From an uncultured Christensenella sp. (GTDB lineage: Bacteria; Bacillota; Clostridia; Christensenellales; UBA3700), in contig CAJUBA010000004.1 in assembly GCA_910584635.1 (NCBI GenBank), positions 33,964-97,963 on the forward strand: DNA of 64,000 nucleotides. Reading direction: 5' to 3'. The notes beneath the pieces are model-generated. The model ran no database searches and was not told the DNA's origin. It saw nothing but the letters and a program-made list of their open reading frames with translations. A program made the translations under genes and the position numbers. Shown piece after piece: positions 1 to 9,029 of the stretch (the stretch's first letter is position 1; every line of letters begins with the position of its first letter).

Positions 1-774
1 GACGAGAGCGATATAGACTGGATATTCTGCGAAGTTACGGGCGTAAAAAGAAGCGAACTTTGCGATTTGACGCATATCAGACAAATGGAATATGAAAAAG
101 CCGTAGAGTACGCGCAAAAACGTAAAACGGGCATGCCGCTCTGGAGAGTTTTTGGAAAAGTGGATTTTTACGGTAGCGATATTGAAATTGACGAAAACGT
201 ACTGTGTCCCCGTCCCGAAACGGAGTATTTGGTTGAGAAAGCAACTTCTATAATAAAAACCGGCGACAGAGTATTGGATTTGTGCAGCGGAAGCGGATGT
301 ATAGCGGTGGCAATTGCGATGAAGAGCGATTGCAAAGTAGTGGCGAGCGATATAAGCGAAAAAGCGTTGGAAGTCGCAAGAACAAATGCGGAAAATAACG
401 GCGTAGGCGATAAGTTGGAGTTTGTTCAAAGCGACGTTTTTGAAAATATCGAAGGCGTTTTTGACGTAATCGTAAGCAATCCGCCTTATATTCCGTCTAA
501 GGAAATAGCAAAACTCGATAAAGAAGTAAAGGATTTCGACCCTCTTATCGCGTTGGATGGCGGCGAAGACGGACTGAATTTTTATAGAGAAATAGCAAAG
601 AACGCGCCGAGATATATTGCCGACGAAGGCTATCTGCTGTTGGAAGTAGGGATAGGACAGGCGCAGGAAGTGGTAAAATTGCTCGACGGAGAATTTTCTT
701 GCGAAGTGATAAAAGATTTGCAGGGCGTCGACAGAATAATTTCTGCGAAAAAAACAAAACGGGAAACGGTATAA
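1..774 (+). CDS. prmC: Release factor glutamine methyltransferase PrmC (5' end cut by window)
   Basis: N5-glutamine methyltransferase that methylates the Gln of the GGQ motif in release factors RF1/RF2, using S-adenosylmethionine in the cytoplasm. The reading frame is open to base 1, so the N-terminal helical domain is truncated by the window; the TTG at 67 is internal, not a real start. Visible motifs are the SAM-binding loop (VLDLCSGSGCIA) and the catalytic NPPY signature (VSNPPYIPS), followed by the usual C-terminal EVGIGQ stretch. The stop is 6 nt before prfA, its substrate's gene, so the two are almost certainly co-transcribed and coupled. The order prmC-prfA is the reverse of the prfA-prmC order of Bacillus and E. 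coli. Confidence 0.95.
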   Translation, partial: DESDIDWIFCEVTGVKRSELCDLTHIRQMEYEKAVEYAQKRKTGMPLWRVFGKVDFYGSDIEIDENVLCPRPETEYLVEKATSIIKTGDRVLDLCSGSGCIAVAIAMKSDCKVVASDISEKALEVARTNAENNGVGDKLEFVQSDVFENIEGVFDVIVSNPPYIPSKEIAKLDKEVKDFDPLIALDGGEDGLNFYREIAKNAPRYIADEGYLLLEVGIGQAQEVVKLLDGEFSCEVIKDLQGVDRIISAKKTKRETV

Positions 775-780
775 AGAATT

Positions 781-1851
781 ATGTTTGAAAAACTTGAAAT
801 AATGTTGAAGAGATTTGAGGAACTTACGCTTGCGATAGCCGATCCCGAAATTATAGCGGATCAGGCTAAGTGGCAAAAACTCGTCAAAGAACATTCTCAG
901 ATGTCCGAAACTATAGAACTTTATAAGAAATATCTTGCTTTGCAAAAAAGCGTAGAGGAATGTAAGGAAATAATCGCCGACGGCAGCGACGAAGAGATGT
1001 GCGCGCTTGCCAAAGAAGAATTGAACGACGCGCATAAACAAATCGAGCAGACAATCAAGGATTTGAAAGTTTCCATGCTTCCCGTCGACCCCAACGACGA
1101 CAACAACGTAATCGTCGAAGTACGCGCGGGAGCGGGCGGCGAAGAGGGCGGACTTTTCGGAGCGGAACTCGTGAGAATGTATATGCGTTTCGCGGAGAGA
1201 ATGCGTTGGAAAATTAAAGAGATAGACATGAACTATACCGAACTCGGCGGGGCGAAAGAAGTGGTATTTATGATAAGCGGAACAGGCGCTTATGCAAAAC
1301 TTAAATACGAAAGCGGAGTTCACAGAGTTCAAAGAGTACCCGAAACGGAATCGCAAGGCAGAGTACACACGTCGACGGCAACGGTTGCGATACTTCCCGA
1401 AGCGCCGGATATTCAAATAGAGATACTCGAAAAGGATTTGAAGATAGACACTTACCGTTCAAGCGGCGCGGGCGGACAGCACGTCAATAAGACGGAAAGC
1501 GCCGTAAGAATAACGCACTTGCCAACGGGTATCGTAGTCGCTTCGCAAGACGAAAGGTCGCAGATTAAAAACCGCGAACAGGCTATGAGCGTACTAAAAT
1601 CAAGACTTTACGATTATTTCAGCACGAAAGCGGAAAGCGAGTATGCTGCAAATAGAAAAACTCAGGTAGGTAGCGGAGATAGGTCGGAAAAGATAAGGAC
1701 GTACAATTTCCCTCAAAACAGAGTTACCGACCATAGAATAGGAATGACGATATATTCGTTGGACGCATTCATGGACGGAGATATTTTCGCAATGATAGAG
1801 GCGTTGCAACTGGCGAATCAGAACGAACTTTTGTCAAGACTCGACGATTGA
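781..1851 (+). CDS. prfA: Peptide chain release factor 1
   Basis: RF1 terminates translation at UAA and UAG in the ribosomal A site. The 356-residue length is normal. The stop-codon-reading PxT tripeptide is PET at about residues 187-189, in the context RVPETESQGRVHTS, which distinguishes it from RF2. The peptidyl-tRNA hydrolysis motif GGQ is at about 231-233 (SSGAGGQHVNKTESAV). The start ATG follows prmC by only 6 nt, so PrmC and its RF1 substrate are made from one message. Confidence 0.97.
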   Translation: MFEKLEIMLKRFEELTLAIADPEIIADQAKWQKLVKEHSQMSETIELYKKYLALQKSVEECKEIIADGSDEEMCALAKEELNDAHKQIEQTIKDLKVSMLPVDPNDDNNVIVEVRAGAGGEEGGLFGAELVRMYMRFAERMRWKIKEIDMNYTELGGAKEVVFMISGTGAYAKLKYESGVHRVQRVPETESQGRVHTSTATVAILPEAPDIQIEILEKDLKIDTYRSSGAGGQHVNKTESAVRITHLPTGIVVASQDERSQIKNREQAMSVLKSRLYDYFSTKAESEYAANRKTQVGSGDRSEKIRTYNFPQNRVTDHRIGMTIYSLDAFMDGDIFAMIEALQLANQNELLSRLDD

Positions 1852-1895
1852 GCAAAAGCAAAACATAAAAAATAAAATATTTTACGGAGTGAAAT

Positions 1896-3383
1896 ATGAA
1901 ATATATCAGTACAAGAAACAAAGAAATCAAGGTTACTTCGGCGCAGGCGATAGTCAGCGGACTTTCCAAAGACGGCGGACTTTTTGTTCCTGAAACCTTT
2001 CCCAAACTCGAAAAAAAAGATTTCGAACAACTCATTGAAATGAGTTATCCCGAGAGAGCGGCGAAAGTGCTTTCTATGTACCTTGACGATTATTCTTACG
2101 AGGAACTTTTGGATTACGCGACAAAGGCGTACTCGAGATTTTACGGCGAAGACCCCTGCCCGTTGGTAAACGTGGACGACGGACTTTACGTTTTGGAACT
2201 TTGGCACGGTCCTACCTGCGCGTTCAAGGATATGGCGCTTACAATGTTGCCTCATCTTCTGTCTGCCGCAAGAAAAAAGACGGGCGAGAGCGCTAGGACT
2301 TTGATTTTGGTTGCGACTTCCGGAGATACCGGAAAGGCGGCTTTGGAAGGTTTCAGAGACGTTGAAGGTACGGATATAATAGTATTTTATCCTTCCGAAG
2401 GCGTATCGGATATGCAAAAATTGCAGATGATGACCCAAGAAGGCGACAACGTATTCGTCTGCGCTATCGAGGGTAATTTCGACGACGCTCAATCGGCTGT
2501 AAAGACTATATTCAACGATAAAGAGATTCAGGAGAAATTGCTTAGCGGAGGGTACAAACTTTCCTCTGCGAATTCTATCAACTGGGGAAGACTCGCTCCG
2601 CAAATCGCATATTACGTTTCTTCCTATTGCGATATGATTTCCTCCGGCAAAATAGAATACGGAGACAAAGTCAACTTCTGCGTACCGAGCGGTAATTTCG
2701 GCAATATTCTAGCCGCTTACTACGCTTCGCTTATGGGCGTGGGAGTAAACAAACTTATTTGCGCGTCCAACGTCAACAACGTTTTGACTGACTTCTTCAA
2801 TACGGGAGTATACAATATACACAGAGATTTCCACAAGACGGTAAGTCCGTCTATGGACATACTTATTTCGTCGAATTTGGAAAGATTGCTGTTTGAATTC
2901 TGCGGAAGGGACGACAAACTTATCGCCCAAAGAATGGAATCTTTGAAAAAGGACGGAAAATACAGCGTTTCGGAAGAGGAAATGAAAAAACTCAACAGAA
3001 TTTTCTCCGTAGGCTACGCTACGGAAGACGATACGCTTTCGGTAATCGACAGTTCTCTTGAAGTGTACGATTACTTGATGGACACGCATACGGCGGTGGC
3101 TACGAGCGTTTATTACGATTACTACGAGGCTACCGACGACGAAACTCCTACGGTAATAGTATCTACGGCAAACGCTTATAAATTCCCTTGCGACGTTTAT
3201 CAGGCGTTGTCTGGCGAGTATGTGGACGACGCGAAAAAGGCTACGAAAAAACTCTTTTCCTTCTCGGGCGAGGAAGTTCCCGTTCCGCTTGCGGAGTTGG
3301 ATAAGAAGCAGGTCAGATTCACAAAGATAATCGACAAGGCGGATATAGCAGACGAAGTCTTGAAATATACGGAGAAAAAGTAA
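1896..3383 (+). CDS. thrC: Threonine synthase
   Basis: PLP enzyme converting O-phosphohomoserine to threonine and phosphate, the last step of threonine synthesis. At 495 residues it belongs to the longer, class-2-like group. The N-terminal YISTRNKE start, the SKDGGLFVPE segment and the PLP-lysine context HGPTCAFKDMALT (Lys about 111) are typical, as is the ATSGDTGKAA phosphate-binding loop. The start ATG at 1896 has a GGAG-type ribosome site. The next gene, trpS, begins one base after the stop, so they share a transcript. No homoserine kinase or dehydrogenase is in the window. Confidence 0.95.
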   Translation: MKYISTRNKEIKVTSAQAIVSGLSKDGGLFVPETFPKLEKKDFEQLIEMSYPERAAKVLSMYLDDYSYEELLDYATKAYSRFYGEDPCPLVNVDDGLYVLELWHGPTCAFKDMALTMLPHLLSAARKKTGESARTLILVATSGDTGKAALEGFRDVEGTDIIVFYPSEGVSDMQKLQMMTQEGDNVFVCAIEGNFDDAQSAVKTIFNDKEIQEKLLSGGYKLSSANSINWGRLAPQIAYYVSSYCDMISSGKIEYGDKVNFCVPSGNFGNILAAYYASLMGVGVNKLICASNVNNVLTDFFNTGVYNIHRDFHKTVSPSMDILISSNLERLLFEFCGRDDKLIAQRMESLKKDGKYSVSEEEMKKLNRIFSVGYATEDDTLSVIDSSLEVYDYLMDTHTAVATSVYYDYYEATDDETPTVIVSTANAYKFPCDVYQALSGEYVDDAKKATKKLFSFSGEEVPVPLAELDKKQVRFTKIIDKADIADEVLKYTEKK

Positions 3384-3384
3384 T

Positions 3385-4386
3385 ATGAAGACAATATACA
3401 GCGCGATACAGCCGTCGGGAATAATGACTCTGGGCAACTATATAGGCGCGGTCAATAACTGGCAATCTATGCAAGCGAACGCGGACAACAAATGTATATT
3501 TGCGTTGGCGGATTTGCATACTATTACGGTAAGGCAGAAACCCGAGGATTTGTTTAACAATTCAATGAGTTTTTACGCGCTGCTTATGGCGGTAGGTCTT
3601 GACGTAAAAAAGAGCGTGATATATATGCAGTCGCACGTGCGTCAGCACAGCGAACTCGCATGGCTTCTCAACTGCTATACCTACGTCGGCGAAATGAGCA
3701 GAATGACGCAGTTCAAAGACAAGTCGGCAAAGCACTCCGACAATATAAATATGGGGCTTATGGATTATCCCGTGCTTATGGCGGCAGATATACTTTTGTA
3801 CGACGCGGATCTCGTTCCTGTCGGATACGACCAACTTCAACATATCGAGATAACGAGAGATATCGCTTTGAGAGTCAACAATATATACGGGGATATATTC
3901 AAGGTGCCGGAAGGTTTTATACCAAAAGTCGGCGCGAAGATAATGAGTCTTCAAGACCCGGAAAGTAAAATGAGTAAGTCCGACCCAAACCCCAACGCAG
4001 TTATATCCTGTCTTGACGCGCCGGAAGTCATTATGAAGAAATTCAAAAGAGCGGTTACGGACAGCGATACGGTTATCGCGTACGATCCTGAAAATAAGGC
4101 GGGCATATCCAATCTTTTGCGTATACTCGCGGTTGCCGAAAACAAGAGCGTGGAGCAGGCGGAAAAAGAATGCTCGGGATTGAGATACGGCGACTTGAAA
4201 GTTCGCGTAGGTGAAAGCGTGGTGGAAATGCTCAGACCTTTTAGAAGCGAATACGACAGACTTATCGCGGATAAGGCGTATTTGTTAAAATGCGCGAAAG
4301 AAGGCGCGGAAAAAGCCTCCGAGATAGCGGAGAAAACTCTGAAAAGGTTTAGGGATGCGATAGGTTTCGTTCCCAGACAAGGATAG
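3385..4386 (+). CDS. trpS: Tryptophanyl-tRNA synthetase
   Basis: Class I aminoacyl-tRNA synthetase charging tRNA-Trp. The 333-residue length is typical of the bacterial enzyme. The HIGH-equivalent is TLGNYIG in the opening QPSGIMTLGNY segment, and the KMSKS loop is intact at about residues 195-199 (SKMSKSDPNP). No separate leader or promoter fits in the single base between it and thrC, so it is expressed as part of the thrC operon. The next gene follows after 3 nt. Confidence 0.96.
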   Translation: MKTIYSAIQPSGIMTLGNYIGAVNNWQSMQANADNKCIFALADLHTITVRQKPEDLFNNSMSFYALLMAVGLDVKKSVIYMQSHVRQHSELAWLLNCYTYVGEMSRMTQFKDKSAKHSDNINMGLMDYPVLMAADILLYDADLVPVGYDQLQHIEITRDIALRVNNIYGDIFKVPEGFIPKVGAKIMSLQDPESKMSKSDPNPNAVISCLDAPEVIMKKFKRAVTDSDTVIAYDPENKAGISNLLRILAVAENKSVEQAEKECSGLRYGDLKVRVGESVVEMLRPFRSEYDRLIADKAYLLKCAKEGAEKASEIAEKTLKRFRDAIGFVPRQG

Positions 4387-4389
4387 AAT

Positions 4390-5262
4390 ATGTTCGGATA
4401 CGTAATTCCCGACAAACTCAATATGTTCATGAAAGACTATTACTCTTACAGAGCGTTTTACTGCGGTCTTTGCAAGAGTATAGGCAAGCGCTGTTCGCAG
4501 TTGATGCGTATAGGCACTACGTACGACATGACTTTTCTCAACGTGCTGGCGCATGCAGTCGCGGACGAAGAGATGGAAATGAAGTTGGGGACTTGCGTTT
4601 TGAATCGCGTACAGAAAAAAATGATAGGCTGCGACGACGAAATCACGCGTAAAGTAGTGGATATAAGCACGATACTTGCGCATTATAAATGTGTTGACGA
4701 CGTGAGGGACGATAAGTCGTTTTCCAAAAAGTTCGTCGACAAAGCGATAATAAAAAAGCATTATAAAAAAGCAGTGAAACTTTATCCCGCGCTAGACGCA
4801 TATATTAAAGAAGAATACGAGCGTTTGGCGAATTTGGAACGTGAAAAGTGCGAAAGCGTTGACAGAGTATCCGATTGTTTCGCTATGATAATGACAAAAA
4901 TAGGCGAAGTCGCTTTGGGCGAAAGATACGACGACAGTTTGCGTAATTTGATGTATAATCTCGGCAAATGGGTATATTGCGCGGACGCGGTGGACGACGT
5001 CGACGAAGATTTCAAAAAAGGCAAGTACAATCCGTTTTTGCAGAATTACGAATATAAGGATAAAGCGACTTTTTTGGAAGAAAATAAAGAAAAATTAGAG
5101 TTCGTGCTGATGAGTTGTTACAACTCGATACTCAACGACTTCGATAAAATTCAGGTAAAAAAATACGAAGGGATATTGACAAACATACTTTGGTATGGTA
5201 TGTTGAATAGCACAAGGGAACTGTTAAGGAGAACCGAAAAATGCAAGAAAGTTCATATTTAA
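4390..5262 (+). CDS. DUF5685-type all-helical protein
   Basis: Cytoplasmic 290-residue protein without signal peptide. The opening MFGYVIPDK...YYSYRAFYCGLCKSIG is what I recall of the DUF5685 family, of unknown function. Two acidic clusters stand out: D103-D104-V-R-D107-D108, and D202-D203-V-D-E-D207 followed by KKGKYNPF. They are spaced like the paired Asp-rich metal-diphosphate motifs of class I isoprenoid (squalene/phytoene) synthases, which suggests a distant fold relationship; this is inference. The gene starts 3 nt after trpS, and its 3' end overlaps the J-like protein by 22 nt, so the two are translationally coupled and probably function together. Confidence 0.75.
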   Translation: MFGYVIPDKLNMFMKDYYSYRAFYCGLCKSIGKRCSQLMRIGTTYDMTFLNVLAHAVADEEMEMKLGTCVLNRVQKKMIGCDDEITRKVVDISTILAHYKCVDDVRDDKSFSKKFVDKAIIKKHYKKAVKLYPALDAYIKEEYERLANLEREKCESVDRVSDCFAMIMTKIGEVALGERYDDSLRNLMYNLGKWVYCADAVDDVDEDFKKGKYNPFLQNYEYKDKATFLEENKEKLEFVLMSCYNSILNDFDKIQVKKYEGILTNILWYGMLNSTRELLRRTEKCKKVHI

Positions 5263-5840
5263 TTTTAGGTCTGGGCGAAAATGCGACTTTGCAGGAAGTG
5301 GAAAACGCTTACAAGACGCTGAAAGAAAAATATCAAAAGCAATGCTTTGAAGAGGGCGAAACGGGTAGTTTTGCTGCGAAAATGCTCTCTAAAATAAGAA
5401 TCGCTTACAACGACTGTCTTGACGACATAAGAAAAAAAGAAATCATAGGCGAAGGCTCTATATATCAGGCTATCGAAAAACTCGTCGGAGAGAACAAACT
5501 CAACGAAGCGCAGGCTTTGCTTGACGAAACCGAACCCAGAGGCGGCGACTGGCATTTCGCGCAAGCGCATATATTTTTCAAACGTAATTGGTTTTTGGAC
5601 AGCAAAAATCAAGTCGAGATGGCTTTGACCTACGATCCGGAAAACGCCCGTTATAAGACGACTTTATCCGCGTTGAATAAAATGCAATCAACTGTCGACG
5701 ACGAAACAAAAGCGCAAAGACAGGCGAGAGCAGGTTATTCCGCTCCGCAAGAAACAGGCGGTGGTATGGCAGGAAACGGACTTTGCACTTACTGCGCGTC
5801 GTTACTTCTTTGTAACGCGATGTGTTGGTTTTGTTTTTAG
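5241..5840 (+). CDS. Degenerate J-domain protein with Cys-rich tail
   Basis: 199-residue protein. Residues 1-65 resemble a J domain (SYLILGLGENATLQEVENAY), but the HPD tripeptide that stimulates DnaK is missing; the equivalent stretch is KYQKQC. A helical, TPR-like middle follows (KLNEAQALLDE; AQAHIFFKRNWF). The last 20 residues are Cys-rich and hydrophobic (CTYCASLLLCNAMCWFCF), suggesting metal binding or membrane contact. The ATG at 5241 sits inside the end of the DUF5685 gene with a good AAGGAG site. Because HPD is lost, canonical DnaK co-chaperone activity is unlikely. The partner and function are unknown. Confidence 0.75.
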   Translation: MQESSYLILGLGENATLQEVENAYKTLKEKYQKQCFEEGETGSFAAKMLSKIRIAYNDCLDDIRKKEIIGEGSIYQAIEKLVGENKLNEAQALLDETEPRGGDWHFAQAHIFFKRNWFLDSKNQVEMALTYDPENARYKTTLSALNKMQSTVDDETKAQRQARAGYSAPQETGGGMAGNGLCTYCASLLLCNAMCWFCF

Positions 5841-5843
5841 GGT

Positions 5844-6013
5844 GTTCGACGGTAAGGGAAATTTGCGAAATTAAAATGCGTCTTTTCCGCCAATTCAATA
5901 AAATAAAAAAGTCCCAACGTACATCCAGTACGAGGGATTTTTTCTTTTATCGCCTTGACATAAAATTCGCTATTTTACTAATCGCAAATCTCCCTTGCCG
6001 CCGTACAGAATGG
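5844..6013. repeat. Dispersed cruciform repeat, copy A
   Basis: Imperfect inverted repeat about 170 bp long. The left end GTTCGACGGTAAGGGAAATT and the right end (...TCTCCCTTGCCGCCGTAC) are nearly complementary. The centre carries a smaller hairpin whose tip reads CCCAACGTACATCCAGTACGAGGG (5912-5935 region). The same ends and tip recur at 36131-36294. It lies directly after the J-like gene and may double as a transcription terminator for that operon, since its inner hairpin is followed by a T-run. No transposase is nearby, so it resembles a MITE or REP/BIME-like element. Confidence 0.7.
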
Positions 6014-6149
6014 GGTATAATTTTACAGATACCGCCAATGGTATTTTTTTATAAATTCAATATATTAAACTCGACTTTTGACCTATTAGGTTAGTTTGAT
6101 AGAGAAAGCAAAAGCATAATAAGAATAACGATGTATTTATTGGCAAGAC

Positions 6150-6205
6150 GGCATAAGTAAATAGCATCGTACCCTGCGGTACGTTGGCGTATATTTACTT
6201 ATGTC
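6150..6205. repeat. Hairpin with the CAACGTAC-type tip, copy B
   Basis: CATAAGTAAATA (6152-6163) is the exact inverse of TATTTACTTATG (6192-6203). The loop between them contains ATCGTACCCTGCGGTACGTT, which on the minus strand reads AACGTAC...GTACGAT, the same tip as copies A and 36131-36294. It sits in the gene-free stretch 5841-6819. Confidence 0.65.
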
Positions 6206-6262
6206 GGATTGTCGGGAAAGACGCGTTATAATTATATGTAGTTGCTTTTTTTATCGAACTGA

Positions 6263-6382
6263 AGGTACGAGAACTTTTTTTTTTATGCTATCTCAACAAA
6301 AAATCTATCGCTTTCTTTTTGGAGTTTTCCCCTTACCGCCGAACGATTTTTTTTGACTTTTACCTTTATTCGCCGAACGGGT
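6263..6382. repeat. Right half of the cruciform repeat, copy C (truncated)
   Basis: From GGTACGAG (6263) to CCTTACCGCCGAAC (ends 6344) this stretch follows the right half of the copy at 36131-36294 almost base for base, including TATGCTATCTCAACAAAAAA. A second end-like sequence (TTCGCCGAAC) closes at about 6380. The left half is absent, so this is a truncated or rearranged copy. Confidence 0.6.
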
Positions 6383-6449
6383 AGGGGTGTAATTCTTTTG
6401 GTACCACAAATAAATTCAATATTATATTATCAATTATGTATTTTATTAA

Positions 6450-6729
6450 ACTAGATTCTTCGACGTTGCTCAGAGGGCGTTCACTACGACTTTGTTGGTC
6501 GCAATCACATTTTGATAAAATGCAATTGCTAATTTAACAGTCGAGTTCACGCCTAATCCGACCAAACGTAAAATCTACGCTACGCTGCGATTTTAGTCGG
6601 ACTTATTTGTATACTGTTTTTTATTTTGACTAGATTCTTCGACTACGCTCAGAATGGCGGGTAAAGTATAACTAACTTTGTAAACTCTCCCGTCATATTG
6701 AGCGGAGCGAAGCGAAGTCGAAATATCTA
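6450..6729. repeat. Second dispersed repeat family: half copy plus inverted pair
   Basis: TAGATTCTTCGACTACGCTC at 6631 and its near-inverse GAGCGGAGCGAAGCGAAGTC (before AAATATCTA, ending 6729) form an inverted pair about 100 bp across. A lone half copy starts at about 6451. A third dyad at 6556-6597 pairs CCGAC...GTAAAATC with GATTTTAGTCGG. Related sequences recur at 14213, 15355, 36441 and 61079. The remaining bases of the 5841-6819 gap contain no gene I can support. Confidence 0.65.
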
Positions 6730-6819
6730 AATTAAATACAGAATTCGAATGTGTGAGCAATGCTAAAAAGTCAAGCAATTATTAGAGCAATGCTATTATA
6801 ATTTTAATTGGGTGATAAT

Positions 6820-7044
6820 ATGATAAAACTTGAACAAATTAGAATTAAACTGCAAAACGCTATAAAGCAGAGCGGATTGACGCAAACGGAACTTGCGCGT
6901 CGCTTGGGCGTTCATTATTCCGTAATCAGTCAGTACCTTTCGGGGCGGTCTATGCCTGCGTTGGATACTTTTGCAAATCTTTGCGCTATACTGGAATTAG
7001 ACGTCGAAGATATGCTTTGCATATCGGAGTACAAGGAAAATTAA
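6820..7044 (+). CDS. XRE-family HTH transcriptional regulator
   Basis: Small DNA-binding protein of 74 residues, essentially a single helix-turn-helix domain (SGLTQTELARRLGVHYSVISQYLSGRSMP), like Cro/CI or SinR-type regulators. I chose ATG 6820, which has a GGGTGAT ribosome site, over the in-frame TTG at 6808. It is a monocistronic gene between a repeat patch and pckG; target genes are unknown. The helix-turn-helix is intact and no partner toxin or sensor domain is fused. Confidence 0.85.
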   Translation: MIKLEQIRIKLQNAIKQSGLTQTELARRLGVHYSVISQYLSGRSMPALDTFANLCAILELDVEDMLCISEYKEN

Positions 7045-7101
7045 AACTTGGAATAAGCGTTGCCGTTATTTTCAATAATACAAATGATTTACATAATTTG
7101 G

Positions 7102-7130
7102 TTGCAATTAGCGGCTGGTTTTGCTATAAT
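7102..7130 (+). promoter_or_regulatory. Promoter of pckG
   Basis: TTGCAA (7102-7107), 17-bp spacer, TATAAT (7125-7130), a near-consensus vegetative promoter. It lies 46 nt before the pckG start, with an AAAGGAG ribosome site just ahead of the ATG. Confidence 0.75.
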
Positions 7131-7176
7131 ATCTAAGGAAAAAAATAAATTTTAATATATTAAAGGAGTTTTTACT

Positions 7177-8982
7177 ATGGCAAATACTACAAACAAGAAA
7201 GTATTGGAATTCGTACAAAGCAGAGTTGACCTTTGCAAGCCGTCCGAAGTAGTTTGGATAACAGGCGAAGAGGCTCAATACAAGGCTTTGACGAAAGAGG
7301 CTATTTCTACGGGAGAAATGATTGAACTCAATCAAAAGACGTTGCCCGGATGTTTGTTGCACCGCACCAAACCCAACGACGTTGCCCGCGTAGAAGGCAG
7401 AACTTTCATTTGCTCTCGCAAGGAAGAAGATTGCGGACCTACCAACAACTGGTGGAAGCCGTCCGAGGCTTATGAGAAACTTAACGGTATTCTCGAAGGC
7501 GCTTATGAGGGACGTACTATGTACGTTATTCCTTTCTCGATGGGTCCCGTAGGCGGTCCTATCTCCAAAGTAGGTATTGAAGTTACCGATTCTATCTACG
7601 TTGTACTCAATATGAGAATCATGACGAGAGTAGGCAACGACGTACTTGCTGCATTGGGCGACAGCAACGACTTCGTAAGAGGTACGCACGCTAAATGTAA
7701 CGTAGATCCCGAAGAGAGATATATATGCCAGTTCCCCGAAGACAACGCTATTATATCCGTTAACAGCGCTTACGGCGGAAACGTATTGCTCGGCAAGAAG
7801 TGTTTTGCATTGAGAATCGCTTCTTATCAAGGTAAGAACGAAATGTGGATGGCAGAACACATGCTCATTTTGGGTATTGAAAAACCGAATAAAGAAACCG
7901 TTTATATGTGCGCGGCGTTCCCGTCGGCTTGCGGAAAGACCAACCTTGCAATGTTGATTCCGCCGGAAGGTTACAGAAAGAACGGTTACAAAGTATTTAC
8001 CGTAGGCGACGATATCGCTTGGATAAAGAAAGGACCGGACGGCAGACTTTACGCTATCAATCCCGAAAATGGATTCTTCGGCGTTGCTCCCGGCACGAAC
8101 TCCAAATCCAACTACAACGCTCTCGCATCTACGAGAAAGAATACAATCTTTACAAACGTTGCTCTTAATCCGGAAACTATGGAAGTATGGTGGGAAGCGC
8201 TTGAAAAAGACGCCGCTGACAAGAAAAAGCCGTCCTTCCTTATCGATTGGACAGGCAAGGATTGGACTCCCGAAACCGTTGACGCGGAAGGCAAGCCCGT
8301 TAAAGCGGCTCACCCGAACTCCAGATTTACCGCTCCGGCTAAGAACTGTCCTTGCATTTCTCCGGAATTTGAAAACGGCGCGGGCGTTCCTATCAGCGCG
8401 ATAATCTTCGGCGGTCGCCGTCCTTCTACGGTTCCGCTCGTATATCAAGCGAGAAGTTGGGAACACGGCGTGTTTATCGGCTCTATCATGGGCAGTGAAA
8501 CGACCGCTGCTGCAACCGGCGCTGTCGGCGTAGTAAGACGCGACCCGATGGCTATGCGTCCGTTCTGCGGATACCACATGGGCGATTACTTCCAACACTG
8601 GTTGGATATGGGCAAGTCCGTTGACGCAGACAAACAACCTAAGTTCTTTAACGTAAACTGGTTCAGAGTAGACGAAAACGGCAATTTCATTTGGCCGGGC
8701 TTCGGCGACAATATGCGCGTACTCGACTGGATGCTTAAGAGAATTGCGGGCGAAGTTGACGCTGTAGAAACTCCTATCGGATACGTACCTAACGCAGAAG
8801 ACATCAATATCGAAGGTCTTGACGAGTTCTCTATCGATACTTTGAAGGGAATTCTCAAAGTCGACAATGCGGCTTGGAACGTAGAGGCTGACGGAATCAA
8901 AGAATTCTACAAGTCTTTCGGCGACAAGTTGCCTAAGGAACTTGCTAAGCAGGCTGACGATTTGAAGAGCAGACTCAACTAA
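7177..8982 (+). CDS. pckG: Phosphoenolpyruvate carboxykinase (GTP)
   Basis: Cytosolic enzyme interconverting oxaloacetate + GTP and PEP + CO2 + GDP, the gateway between the C4 acids and glycolysis or gluconeogenesis. The 601-residue length and the signature FPSACGKTNLAM (about 248-259, with the reactive Cys 252 of the GTP class) distinguish it from the ATP-dependent PckA. The GDDIAWIKKGPDGRLYAINPE and FGGRRPSTVPLVY segments are classic for the family. It has its own promoter and is followed by a hairpin terminator, so it is monocistronic. In fermentative Clostridia this enzyme may run in the carboxylating, ATP/GTP-yielding direction. Confidence 0.97.
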   Translation: MANTTNKKVLEFVQSRVDLCKPSEVVWITGEEAQYKALTKEAISTGEMIELNQKTLPGCLLHRTKPNDVARVEGRTFICSRKEEDCGPTNNWWKPSEAYEKLNGILEGAYEGRTMYVIPFSMGPVGGPISKVGIEVTDSIYVVLNMRIMTRVGNDVLAALGDSNDFVRGTHAKCNVDPEERYICQFPEDNAIISVNSAYGGNVLLGKKCFALRIASYQGKNEMWMAEHMLILGIEKPNKETVYMCAAFPSACGKTNLAMLIPPEGYRKNGYKVFTVGDDIAWIKKGPDGRLYAINPENGFFGVAPGTNSKSNYNALASTRKNTIFTNVALNPETMEVWWEALEKDAADKKKPSFLIDWTGKDWTPETVDAEGKPVKAAHPNSRFTAPAKNCPCISPEFENGAGVPISAIIFGGRRPSTVPLVYQARSWEHGVFIGSIMGSETTAAATGAVGVVRRDPMAMRPFCGYHMGDYFQHWLDMGKSVDADKQPKFFNVNWFRVDENGNFIWPGFGDNMRVLDWMLKRIAGEVDAVETPIGYVPNAEDINIEGLDEFSIDTLKGILKVDNAAWNVEADGIKEFYKSFGDKLPKELAKQADDLKSRLN

Positions 8983-9000
8983 TAATCAAAAATACAGTAG

Positions 9001-9029
9001 AAAGGGACTTGTTTTACAGGTCCCTTTTT
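9001..9029 (+). terminator. Rho-independent terminator after pckG
   Basis: AAAGGGAC (9001-9008) pairs with GTCCCTTT (9020-9027), followed by a T-run. It lies 18 nt after the pckG stop. Confidence 0.85.

Noticed and set aside
1..66. A PrmC start at the TTG at 67
   Set aside because: The frame is open upstream to base 1 with sensible PrmC N-domain sequence, so the true start is beyond the window.
5822..6094. Possible 90-residue gene at the end of the J-like gene
   Set aside because: It overlaps the J-like stop and then runs through the dispersed repeat copy A; the protein reads as translated repeat.
6593..6778. Possible 61-residue minus-strand gene
   Set aside because: The sequence is the second-family repeat (ATTCTTCGAC...CTCAGAATG) translated; similar spurious frames would occur at each copy.
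7108..8637. 509-codon open frame on the minus strand within pckG
   Set aside because: It is antisense to a full-length PEP carboxykinase with intact motifs, and its protein is low-complexity-like and matches no family. It is a codon-bias shadow.
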